A program made the translations under genes and the position numbers. A DNA stretch of 45,182 bases, taken from Candidatus Paralachnospira sangeri. GTDB lineage: Bacteria; Bacillota; Clostridia; Lachnospirales; Lachnospiraceae. The notes beneath the pieces are model-generated. The model did no database searches, was not told the DNA's origin, and saw only the letters and a list, made by a program, of their open reading frames with translations. Below are positions 9,212 to 16,881 of this stretch, piece after piece (position 1 is the stretch's first letter; every line of letters starts with the position of its first letter). The stretch is from NCBI GenBank assembly GCA_904397815.1, contig CAJFOT010000120.1, positions 1-45,182 on the forward strand. Direction: 5' to 3'.

Positions 9212-10918
9212 ATGCTGAAGGATTTGTTTAAGAAGAATATACAGGAGCCGGCCGGCTCTGAGAGCAATCCGCTGCCGGAGGTGCCTGAGGGCCTGTGGAA
9301 AAAATGCAATCACTGCAAGGCGCCGATCTATACGGAAGATGTGCGGGCAGCAGGAGACATCTGTCCGAAATGCGGCGGTTATTTCCGTATGCATGCCTGG
9401 CGGCGGATCCGGTCTGTGACGGATGAAAATACCTTTGAGGAATGGGACAGCCAGATGGAGGATGGGAATCCTCTGGACTTTCCCGGATACAGGAAAAAAC
9501 TGAATGCCCAGCGGGAGAAAACCGGCCTGTCAGAGGCTGTCATCACAGGAAAAGGAAAAATCCATGGCTATCCTGTTGTGCTGGGTGTCTGTGACGCCCG
9601 CTTTTTTATGGCCAGTATGGGCCATACGGTGGGAGAGAAAATCACCCGGGCGGTAGAGAGAGCCACAGAGCAGAAGCTTCCGGTGATTCTTTTCGCCTGT
9701 TCAGGCGGCGCCAGAATGCAGGAAGGGATTATTTCTCTGATGCAGATGGCAAAAACTGCGGCAGCTCTGAAGCGGCACAGCGATGCCGGGCTGCTTTATA
9801 TAACTGTTCTGACAGACCCGACCACCGGCGGGGTGACAGCCAGCTTTGCCATGCTGGGAGACATTATCCTGGCAGAGCCCGGCGCACTGATCGGTTTTGC
9901 CGGACCCAGGGTGATCGAACAGACCATACGGCAAAAGTTGCCGGAGGGTTTTCAGCGGTCAGAATTTCTCCTGAAACATGGATTCCTGGACGGTATTGTG
10001 AAACGAGAGCATATGCGGGATACGCTGGGAGAGCTGCTGCGTCTTCATACACCGGGAAAATGGGAGAGCAGAAGAACGCAGAATGGAAAAATTTCCGAGT
10101 CTTGTGAGGAACCGCAGGGGAAGCCCTCCTCTGTCCGTTTGTCGCCATGGGAAAGGGTACAGATTTCCCGGTCTGCCGGGCGGCCTGTCGGTACGGATTA
10201 TATCCAGGGACTGTTTACGGATTTCCAGGAATTTCACGGGGATCGGTGCTGCGGAGACGACCCGGCGGTGGTGGGCGGCATTGCTCTGTTCCGGGGCAGA
10301 CCGGTGACGGTAATTGCCCAGGAAAAAGGAAAGAATACAAAGGATAATATTTACCGCAATTTTGGGATGCCTTCACCGGAAGGCTACCGCAAGGCTCTGC
10401 GCCTGATGAAGCAGGCGGAAAAATTCCATCGCCCTGTAATCTGCTTTGTGGATACGCCGGGGGCCTTCTGTGGGATGGAAGCGGAAGAGCGGGGACAGGG
10501 AGAGGCAATTGCCCGGAATCTTTATGAGATGTCCTCTCTTCAGACGCCGATTCTGTCTGTGGTGATCGGGGAGGGAGGAAGCGGCGGCGCCCTGGCGCTG
10601 GCTGTGTCGGATCAGGTATGGATGCTGGAAAATGCGGTATACTCTATCTTATCACCGGAAGGCTTTGCCTCAATTCTGTGGAAAGACAGCAAAAAAGCGC
10701 CGGAAGCGGCAAAGGTGATGAAACTGAATGCAGGTGATCTGAAAAAGATGGGCGTGATCGAGCGGGTGATTTCTGAACAGCAGAAAGCCAGTCAGGAAAA
10801 TCTGGGATGGCTGTGCCGCCGTCTGGGCATGTATATAGAGGAATTTCTGGACCGATATGAAAATATGTCTGTCCAGGATCTGACAGAAGGCAGATATCAG
10901 CGCTTCCGGAAGATGTAA
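9212..10918 (+). CDS. accDA: Acetyl-CoA carboxylase carboxyltransferase, fused beta-alpha subunits
   Basis: Transfers the carboxyl group from biotin to acetyl-CoA to make malonyl-CoA. One 568-residue chain holds both subunits that are separate AccD and AccA proteins in E. coli and B. subtilis. Residues about 1-285 are AccD-like with a Zn finger (Cys32, Cys35, Cys51, Cys54) and the crotonase-fold motif FACSGGARMQEG. After a short linker (about 285-305), AccA begins at LSPWERVQISRSAGRPVGTD and includes the oxyanion-region GEGGSGGALAL. The usual N-terminal helical part of AccA is shortened. The start follows GGGGAAAGGA. A frameshift artefact is unlikely because both halves are intact in one frame. 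Confidence 0.95.
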   Translation: MLKDLFKKNIQEPAGSESNPLPEVPEGLWKKCNHCKAPIYTEDVRAAGDICPKCGGYFRMHAWRRIRSVTDENTFEEWDSQMEDGNPLDFPGYRKKLNAQREKTGLSEAVITGKGKIHGYPVVLGVCDARFFMASMGHTVGEKITRAVERATEQKLPVILFACSGGARMQEGIISLMQMAKTAAALKRHSDAGLLYITVLTDPTTGGVTASFAMLGDIILAEPGALIGFAGPRVIEQTIRQKLPEGFQRSEFLLKHGFLDGIVKREHMRDTLGELLRLHTPGKWESRRTQNGKISESCEEPQGKPSSVRLSPWERVQISRSAGRPVGTDYIQGLFTDFQEFHGDRCCGDDPAVVGGIALFRGRPVTVIAQEKGKNTKDNIYRNFGMPSPEGYRKALRLMKQAEKFHRPVICFVDTPGAFCGMEAEERGQGEAIARNLYEMSSLQTPILSVVIGEGGSGGALALAVSDQVWMLENAVYSILSPEGFASILWKDSKKAPEAAKVMKLNAGDLKKMGVIERVISEQQKASQENLGWLCRRLGMYIEEFLDRYENMSVQDLTEGRYQRFRKM

Positions 10919-10978
10919 GGAATGGGACCACAGCAGCCGGCATAAATATAAAGAAAGGCTTTTGTGGAGCGGATCTTT

Positions 10979-11560
10979 ATGTTAAACTATCTTTGGGCCG
11001 GGATGATTCTGATCGGCATCTTCTATGGAGCGGTGAACGGCAGGATGGCTGAGATTACGGAGGGAGCGCTGGCTGGTGTGGGCGATGCGGTAAATCTCTG
11101 TCTGACCATGGCAGGGGTAATGGCCCTGTGGACGGGACTGATGGAAATTGCCGGTCAGTCCGGACTGCTGCATAAAGCTGCCGCACTGTTAAAACCGGTG
11201 ATACGTTTTCTGTTTCCGGAGGTGCCGGAAGACCATCCTGCGCAGGAAGATATTTCTGCCAATATGATCGCGAATATTCTGGGTCTGGGATGGGCGGCCA
11301 CGCCTGCAGGGCTGAAAGCGATGAAAAGTCTGGACACTCTGAATCCGACACCGGGGACAGCTTCCAACGCGATGTGCACCTTTCTGATTGTCAATATTTC
11401 TTCGCTGCAGCTGATTCCGGTGAATATGATTGCGTACCGCAGTCAGTACGGTTCCGCAAATCCGGCAGCTGTTATTGTTCCTGCTTTTCTGGCTACTGCT
11501 GTAACGACAATCTGCGGCGTGGCATTCGCCAGGATTGCAGCCGGGAGGAAACCGGTATGA
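10979..11560 (+). CDS. spmA: Spore maturation protein A (nucleoside-recognition/Gate family membrane protein)
   Basis: SpmA and SpmB act together in spore core dehydration and heat resistance in Bacillus and Clostridium; their biochemical role is not settled. The 193-residue protein has several hydrophobic segments and the family stretch NILGLGWAATPAGLKAM, followed by ASNAMCTFLIVNISSLQL. I chose ATG 10979 (MLNYLWAGMILIG, the usual family start) with GGAG about 9 bases upstream. A GTG at 10964 after AAAGG is also possible. It follows accDA by about 60 bases with no terminator, and overlaps spmB by ATGA. Confidence 0.9.
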   Translation: MLNYLWAGMILIGIFYGAVNGRMAEITEGALAGVGDAVNLCLTMAGVMALWTGLMEIAGQSGLLHKAAALLKPVIRFLFPEVPEDHPAQEDISANMIANILGLGWAATPAGLKAMKSLDTLNPTPGTASNAMCTFLIVNISSLQLIPVNMIAYRSQYGSANPAAVIVPAFLATAVTTICGVAFARIAAGRKPV

Positions 11561-12078
11561 TGGATTTCCTGATTTTTTTGTCAGACTTTATCATGCCGCT
11601 GCTGATATTTTATATCATTGGATATGGACTCTTATCAAAGCTGTCGGTTTACGACATGTTTATTCAGGGAGCGAAAAAAGGGTTGATGACGACGGCAGAA
11701 CTTTTGCCTACTTTATGCGGCCTGATGGCGGGTGTCAGTATTCTGCGTGCATCCGGATTTCTGGATGACGCGGCGGCGCTGGCAGGAGGGGTAACAGAAT
11801 GGTTTGGCCTGCCTGCTCCGGTTGTACCGGTAATTTTTGTGAAAATGTTTTCTTCTTCAGCGGCAACCGGCTTGGTTCTGGATCTGTTCAGGGAGTATGG
11901 TCCTGATTCCAGAATTGGGTGGATGACATCAATTATGATGAGCTGTACGGAGACCATTTTTTATACAATGTCAGTTTATTTTATGTCTGTACATATCAAA
12001 AAGTCCAGGTATACGCTGGCGGGCGCTCTGCTCGCCACACTGGCGGGTGTGGCGGTTAGCATACTGCTGGCAGGGTAA
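11557..12078 (+). CDS. spmB: Spore maturation protein B
   Basis: Membrane partner of SpmA with 173 residues. It contains the nucleoside-recognition-like stretch PTLCGLMAGVSILRASG and the family motif SCTETIFYTMSVYF. The start is ATG 11557 (or 11560), overlapping the spmA stop, with GGGAGGAA 8 bases upstream. A longer in-frame extension upstream lies inside spmA and is not used. Unusually, the pair sits between accDA and the FabT-like regulator. Confidence 0.9.
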   Translation: MMDFLIFLSDFIMPLLIFYIIGYGLLSKLSVYDMFIQGAKKGLMTTAELLPTLCGLMAGVSILRASGFLDDAAALAGGVTEWFGLPAPVVPVIFVKMFSSSAATGLVLDLFREYGPDSRIGWMTSIMMSCTETIFYTMSVYFMSVHIKKSRYTLAGALLATLAGVAVSILLAG

Positions 12079-12106
12079 GGATCTGGGCCGGGAAGGTTGG
12101 TGAACT

Positions 12107-12556
12107 GTGGATCATTATAAAGCGCTGAATGGAGTGTTGGTCGGTCTGTTCCGTGAGATTATGGACATCGAGGGAAAGGCGATCATTACAGAGGAATTTA
12201 AAGATATAACCAATAATGACATGCATGTCATTGAGGCGATCGGGGTGCAGGAGCCCCGCAATATGTCCTCAATTGCCAGAGCAATGGATGTAACAGTGGG
12301 CACCCTTACGATTGCCATGAACAGTCTGGTAAAAAAAGGGTATGTCACCAGAACCCGCAGTGAAAAAGACAGACGGGTTGTATTCATTGCCCTGACAGAG
12401 AAAGGCAAAAAAGCATATGATCATCATCAGCGGTTCCACAGGGAGATGATAGATGCTGTTCTGTCTGATTTGACGGAGGAAGAAACACAGGTGCTGGCCA
12501 GAGCCCTGGAAAATCTTCTCAAATTTTTCCGGGAGAAGGAACGGCGTCAGGACTGA
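12107..12556 (+). CDS. fabT: FabT-like MarR-family transcriptional repressor
   Basis: Winged-helix MarR protein of 149 residues. Its pattern closely follows streptococcal FabT: an N-terminal dimerisation helix, FKDITNNDMHVIEAIG, the recognition region MDVTVGTLTIAMNSLVKKGY, the wing motif RTRSEKDRRVVFIALTEKG, and a C-terminal dimer helix. FabT represses fab genes when bound to acyl-ACP. The start is GTG 12107 after GGAAGG. The gene closes the fatty-acid cluster rather than lying near fabH as in streptococci, yet a FabT-box-like site overlaps the fabH promoter. Its last 10 bases overlap the convergent DUF3786 gene. Confidence 0.88.
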   Translation: MDHYKALNGVLVGLFREIMDIEGKAIITEEFKDITNNDMHVIEAIGVQEPRNMSSIARAMDVTVGTLTIAMNSLVKKGYVTRTRSEKDRRVVFIALTEKGKKAYDHHQRFHREMIDAVLSDLTEEETQVLARALENLLKFFREKERRQD

Positions 12557-13212
12557 TCTTGTGTGTCAGTTTTTTCGATCTGTTCAAACAGATCGGAGAT
12601 CAGACATCCTGTGGTCTCAAAATGAATGAAGTCTGTTACATGATCGTCTACCAGAACATTGGCCTGGGCAGGGAAATCCTCATCTGCGTCATAAAATATC
12701 AGCTGCAGATGAACCTGAGGAAAGGCTTCAAACTCATAGCACAGATCCCCTTTGGAGCGTTTGATGCCGCTCAGCTGCCGACAGATCTGGTCCAAAGCGG
12801 CGCATCTGCCGGTAAAGCGCCGGGCAAAAGGTGTGAACAGCGGGTCATAAGGCATCTCGCTGCGGGATGCGGCGCCGCCCAAAGAGGTGTTGGGCACCCA
12901 CTTTCCGGTGATGAGCGGCATATCTTTGACATAATACAGCAGATGGTAGCAGGCCATGGCCTCATTGAAATATATCAGATCTGACCATTCCTGATTTTCT
13001 TTTTTCTCCAGCACACCGTCCTTTAACCGCAGACGGTAAGGCTTTTGAAAGTATTGCAGATAGAGATAGTATTCATCTGCATCCAGCTTCAAAATGGAGA
13101 CAGCCCGCTCAGGCTGGTAGTTCTGAAAGTATCCTCTCCACTGTTCACAGATCGCTTCATAGTCCTGCAGCAAATATCCTCTGCACTGGTAAGCATGATA
13201 ATTGACACTCAT
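12547..13212 (-). CDS. DUF3786 domain-containing protein
   Basis: Soluble 221-residue protein of unknown function. The C-terminal stretch YDADEDFPAQANVLVDDHVT followed by DFIHFETTG is typical of the DUF3786 family, where a related domain is linked to corrinoid/methyl-transfer proteins. No catalytic motif can be assigned. It starts 18 bases after the glgB stop and is probably the last gene of that minus-strand operon. The 3' end overlaps fabT tail-to-tail by 10 bases. Confidence 0.75.
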   Translation of the reverse strand: MSVNYHAYQCRGYLLQDYEAICEQWRGYFQNYQPERAVSILKLDADEYYLYLQYFQKPYRLRLKDGVLEKKENQEWSDLIYFNEAMACYHLLYYVKDMPLITGKWVPNTSLGGAASRSEMPYDPLFTPFARRFTGRCAALDQICRQLSGIKRSKGDLCYEFEAFPQVHLQLIFYDADEDFPAQANVLVDDHVTDFIHFETTGCLISDLFEQIEKTDTQDQS

Positions 13213-13230
13213 AAAATCAGAATCCCCTTC

Positions 13231-15141
13231 TTAAAAACGAAATACAGCAATGCCATAGGCTTTTAATGGAAAGGCAATGGAATATGGCCTGCCATCGCAT
13301 GGAACAGCTTCTGGTTTATATGCGGGGGCGGCGCTGAGTCTTTCTGCCAGTCCGCTGGTTTCATCCAGAAGCAGAGTATGTTTTCTGCGGCAGGAGACGC
13401 CCACCCGGTAATCTTCCCGGGCAACGGGCGTAAAATTGCAGACAAACAGAAAATTGCCTCCCCGTTCACTTTTTCGTATAAAGCTGAAAATACTCCGGTC
13501 GCCATCATTGCAGTTGACCCATTCGAAACCATCCCAGTCATAGTCATGGGCATACAGGGCATGATTGGATTTATACAGCTTCAGCAGGCCGCTGACAAAT
13601 TTCTGAAGGTCCTGATGCTTCTCTTCTTTCAGCAGATACCAGTCCAGCTGGGTTTCCTCGTTCCATTCATTCCACTGTCCGAAATCCTGTCCCATAAAAA
13701 GCAGTTTTTTGCCCGGATGACCGATCATATATGTATAGGCGACTTTCAGATTGGAAAATTTATCATCATACAGTCCGGGCATTTTGTTAATCATGGAACA
13801 TTTCAAGTGGACCACTTCATCATGGGACAGAACCAGAATGAATTTTTCACTGGTAAAATAGGTCATTGAAAAAGTCATTTTGTTATGGTTATACTTTCTG
13901 AAATAAGGATCCAGCTTCATATACTCCAGAAAATCATGCATCCATCCCATGTTCCATTTGAAGGTGAAGCCCAGGCCTCCTTCTTCCGGGGAAGCTGTCA
14001 CTTTGGGCCAGGCGGTGGATTCCTCTGCAATGACAGCGACGCCGGGATTTCGCTTCTGCATGATGCTGTTCAGGTGTTTAAAAAATTCGATTGCCTCCAG
14101 ATTTTCGTTGCCGCCGTAAATATTCGGCACCCACTGGCCGTCCTGTTTTCCATAGTCCAGGTACAGCATGGAAGCTACTGCGTCTACCCGCAGACCGTCC
14201 ACATGAAATTTTTCTGTCCAGAATAAGGCGTTAGCGATTAAGAAATTTGATACCTCATGACGGGAATAATCGAAAATTTTAGTTCCCCAGTCGGGATGTT
14301 CTCCTTTTCGGCTGTCTGCGTATTCATATAAAGGGCTTCCGTCAAATTCAGCCAGTCCGTGACTGTCCCGCGGAAAGTGGGCCGGAACCCAATCCAGAAT
14401 TACACCGATTCCCTTATTGTGCATAAAATTAACAAACCAGGCGAAATCTTCCGGAGAGCCATAGCGTGAAGTCGGCGCATAATAACCGGTGACCTGGTAC
14501 CCCCAGGAGCCGTCATAAGGATGTTCGGCAATTCCGATCAGTTCAATGTGGGTATAGCCCATTTTCCGTACATAGTCAGCAAGTTCTTTTGCTGCTTCTC
14601 TGTAAGTATAAAAGCAGCTGCTTTCTTGACGGTCTTCATCACTGTGCCGCCGCCAGGATCCCAGATGAACCTCATAAATGGAGAGGGGAGACTGGGACAG
14701 ATTCTTTTTGGACCTGTCGTTCATCCATTTTTGATCTGTCCATCGTATGCGGGACAAGTCGGCAGTAACGGATGCGGTGCCAGGCCGCAGTTCAGCGGCG
14801 TTTGCATATGGATCAGCTTTGAATAGGATTTTTCCCGACTGAGTGGTAATCGCATATTTGTACAGTTCATGTTCCCCGATCCGGTCTGTAAAAACTTCGT
14901 AGATGCCGGAATCTGCCAGCTGTCTCATCGGACAATCATCTACATCCCAGCTGTTAAAGTCTCCCACCAGGCTGACTGCGGCGGCATGAGGCGCCCATAC
15001 GGCGAAATAGAATCCCTTTTTCCCCTTGACTTTGGCCGGATGGGCTCCCAGTTTTTCATAGATTTCATAATGGGTACCGTTGCCGAAAAGATAACGGTCT
15101 ACTTCTGTGATAAAATTGTTGCGGTTTTGCTTCATTTCCAT
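13231..15141 (-). CDS. glgB: 1,4-alpha-glucan branching enzyme
   Basis: Makes alpha-1,6 branches in glycogen. It has 636 residues. An N-terminal CBM48-like domain (about 25-115, with YFAVWAPHAAAVSLVGDFNSW) is followed by a GH13 barrel with predicted nucleophile Asp320 (DGLRVDAVASM) and acid/base Glu373 (AEESTAWP). A transition-state-stabilising Asp lies in LSHDEVVH, and a C-terminal beta domain ends the protein. AGGAG precedes the start. No other glycogen genes (glgC, glgD, glgA, glgP) are adjacent, unlike many bacterial glg clusters. Confidence 0.97.
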   Translation of the reverse strand: MEMKQNRNNFITEVDRYLFGNGTHYEIYEKLGAHPAKVKGKKGFYFAVWAPHAAAVSLVGDFNSWDVDDCPMRQLADSGIYEVFTDRIGEHELYKYAITTQSGKILFKADPYANAAELRPGTASVTADLSRIRWTDQKWMNDRSKKNLSQSPLSIYEVHLGSWRRHSDEDRQESSCFYTYREAAKELADYVRKMGYTHIELIGIAEHPYDGSWGYQVTGYYAPTSRYGSPEDFAWFVNFMHNKGIGVILDWVPAHFPRDSHGLAEFDGSPLYEYADSRKGEHPDWGTKIFDYSRHEVSNFLIANALFWTEKFHVDGLRVDAVASMLYLDYGKQDGQWVPNIYGGNENLEAIEFFKHLNSIMQKRNPGVAVIAEESTAWPKVTASPEEGGLGFTFKWNMGWMHDFLEYMKLDPYFRKYNHNKMTFSMTYFTSEKFILVLSHDEVVHLKCSMINKMPGLYDDKFSNLKVAYTYMIGHPGKKLLFMGQDFGQWNEWNEETQLDWYLLKEEKHQDLQKFVSGLLKLYKSNHALYAHDYDWDGFEWVNCNDGDRSIFSFIRKSERGGNFLFVCNFTPVAREDYRVGVSCRRKHTLLLDETSGLAERLSAAPAYKPEAVPCDGRPYSIAFPLKAYGIAVFRF

Positions 15142-15179
15142 GTATTCTCCTGATTTTTTCTTTTGAGGATGTGAGTGGG

Positions 15180-15404
15180 TTAAATTCCGTATTGCTTCAC
15201 CCTTCTCAATAAAAACTGATAACGCATCTGAGCGGCTTTCAGCTCATAGATATAACAGTCTACCAGCGCAGGGTCATTGACTTGTTCAAAATTGGACTGG
15301 GCTCTGTCCAGAGCGCCCTGAGTGAGGCGCAGGTCTTCTATCAGCTGTTTCATTTCCTCGGGAGCGCCGGCTTTTCTTTTTTGAGTTTTTGACTGAAAAA
15401 TCAT
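15180..15404 (-). CDS. DUF2508 (YaaL-like) small protein
   Basis: Small charged protein of 74 residues with helical character. The pattern LIEDLRLTQGALDRAQSNFE followed by VNDPALVDCYIYELKAAQMR resembles DUF2508/YaaL, a family of unknown function. The second ATG (15404) is chosen because GGGAGAGG lies about 6 bases upstream; an upstream ATG at 15419 lacks a site. In B. subtilis yaaL lies beside recR, whereas here it leads the glgB operon far from recR. The gap to glgB is 38 bases. Confidence 0.75.
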   Translation of the reverse strand: MIFQSKTQKRKAGAPEEMKQLIEDLRLTQGALDRAQSNFEQVNDPALVDCYIYELKAAQMRYQFLLRRVKQYGI

Positions 15405-15437
15405 AGTAACCTCTCCCATATTTGTTATTTATTACTA

Positions 15438-15468
15438 AGTATAGTCAGAAAAAAAAGATTCTATGCAA
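15438..15468 (-). promoter_or_regulatory. Possible promoter of the DUF2508-glgB-DUF3786 operon
   Basis: On the minus strand a TTGCAT (15468-15463) lies 19 bases from TATACT (15443-15438), just upstream of the DUF2508 gene. The spacer is longer than ideal, so this is only a candidate. Confidence 0.35.
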
Positions 15469-15710
15469 AAGCCGGAGCTATTGTCTTAAGCGTACAATAC
15501 ATCATATTTTCTGTCAAGATTAGGGAATCTTTATGATGATAGAAAATCTGACGGAAAGAATTCTAATTTTTGGATAAAGGTTTGAAAATGCCAGATCTGT
15601 GCCAAAATTAAAACCAAAATTCCAAGAATATAACAAAATAAAACAAAAATTATCTGAAATATATAGTTAAAGTAAATAAAAGTGCAAAATTATGCCATAT
15701 TAAAAACAAC
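15469..15710. other. AT-rich intergenic stretch between divergent operons
   Basis: About 240 bases of A-rich DNA between the leftward glgB operon and the rightward pilus operon. No open reading frame with a ribosome site, repeat or clear hairpin was seen. A-tracts just upstream of the pilus promoter could act as an UP element or curved DNA, which is inference. Confidence 0.4.
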
Positions 15711-15739
15711 TTGACGAAATTGGAAATAGATGGGATAAT
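15711..15739 (+). promoter_or_regulatory. Promoter of the Tad pilus operon
   Basis: TTGACG (15711-15716), a 17-base spacer and GATAAT (15734-15739). The predicted start near 15746 gives a leader of about 137 bases before the first gene. Confidence 0.7.
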
Positions 15740-15751
15740 ACAGAATCATAT

Positions 15752-15841
15752 CCTGCCGCCGGGCAGAAAGCAGGTCTGTTTAAAAACACATGTGGAAGCA
15801 AATCTGATTGTCGCTATTCTGACAAAGCTCCGGTAAACAGA
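15752..15841 (+). ncRNA. Structured 5' leader of the pilus operon (candidate regulatory RNA)
   Basis: A small hairpin, CTGCC/GGCAG, at 15753-15765 is followed by nested complementary segments. TCTGTTTA (15775-15782) pairs perfectly with TAAACAGA (15834-15841). GGAAGC (15794-15799) pairs with GCTCC (15827-15831) with one bulge. TTGTC (15808-15812) pairs with GACAA (15821-15825). Together these make one long interrupted hairpin ending about 40 bases before the start codon. I do not recognise a known riboswitch class. The pairings are seen; a regulatory role is inference. Confidence 0.4.
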
Positions 15842-15882
15842 AAACAATATCACAATCATTATTCGGGAAAGGGGAGAATTCC

Positions 15883-16881
15883 ATGGAGAATAAAAGCATG
15901 GGGATACTGGATCGCGAACCAGGCTATATGAGAAGGCTGGCTGAATATATTTCATCAAAAGAAGGCTGCCGTATACGGGTGTTTACATTTAACAGCGAGG
16001 AAGATGTGGCGGCCCATCTCGAAAAAAATAATCTGGATATTCTTCTGGTAGGGCAGTCAATGGCGGGAGCTGATATTCAGAACTGGGAAAAAATAGGACA
16101 GCTGGTGCTATTAAATGAAAACAGCCGGGAAACTGATACGGACAGGACGTCCGTCTATAAATTTCAGGCCGCGGACGGTGTGTTCAGAGAGGTAATGACC
16201 TGCTACACAAAAGAAAACGGGAAAATGACAAAAAAAATGCCAGCAGGTAAAAAGGGACAGATCACAGGAATTTATTCACCGGTGAAACGGTGCGGAAAAA
16301 CGATATTTTCCTTTGTGCTTGCTTCTGTATATGCGGAACAGTGCCGCAGCCTTTTTATCAGTCTGGATGAATTCTGTATGCTGGAGGAACTGCGGCAGAA
16401 GGAGAATGAAAAAGATCTGGCGGATATTATGTTTCTGTATCGTCAGAATCCCGAAGAAGGTTTCTGGCAGACGGGCATGTTTGGGCGGATTCATGGACTG
16501 GAATATATTCCTCCGGTTACATTTCCGTGGGATCTGCGGCAGATCAGGACAGAAGAACTGGCAGAACTGATCCGGTGGGCAGCTGGCAGAGGCGGATATG
16601 AGCGCGTGATTCTGGATATTGGAGAGGGCGGAGACAGCCCGCTGGAACTTCTGGATGTCTGTGAGAAAATTTATATGCCGGAATTGGATGATCCGATATC
16701 TGCCGAAAAAATTGATTCTTTTGAAAAATATATGGATAAGTCGGGAAACCAGCAGCTGTTGGAAAAAATTATAAAAATACAGCTGCCGCAGATCCGGCTG
16801 GAAGCAGAGACAGCAGGAATTGAAAGTCTTTTGTGGAGCCCGATGGAAGCTTTTGTGAGGGAAATGACGGGGGCCGGATGA
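15883..16881 (+). CDS. TadZ/CpaE-like pilus assembly ATPase
   Basis: Predicted MinD/ParA-superfamily protein that positions the Tad pilus machine. The N-terminal part (about 1-110) looks like a receiver-type fold without obvious phospho-acceptor conservation. The C-terminal part has a deviant Walker A at about 132-140 (SPVKRCGKT). The protein has 332 residues. GGGGAG lies 6 bases before ATG 15883. It is the first gene of the operon and overlaps cpaF by ATGA. The family assignment rests on the deviant P-loop and the operon context. Confidence 0.82.
   Translation: MENKSMGILDREPGYMRRLAEYISSKEGCRIRVFTFNSEEDVAAHLEKNNLDILLVGQSMAGADIQNWEKIGQLVLLNENSRETDTDRTSVYKFQAADGVFREVMTCYTKENGKMTKKMPAGKKGQITGIYSPVKRCGKTIFSFVLASVYAEQCRSLFISLDEFCMLEELRQKENEKDLADIMFLYRQNPEEGFWQTGMFGRIHGLEYIPPVTFPWDLRQIRTEELAELIRWAAGRGGYERVILDIGEGGDSPLELLDVCEKIYMPELDDPISAEKIDSFEKYMDKSGNQQLLEKIIKIQLPQIRLEAETAGIESLLWSPMEAFVREMTGAG

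Noticed and set aside
15752-15841. The pilus leader was considered as a c-di-GMP riboswitch.
   Set aside because: The conserved core bases of c-di-GMP-I and c-di-GMP-II classes were not found; only generic pairing is supported.
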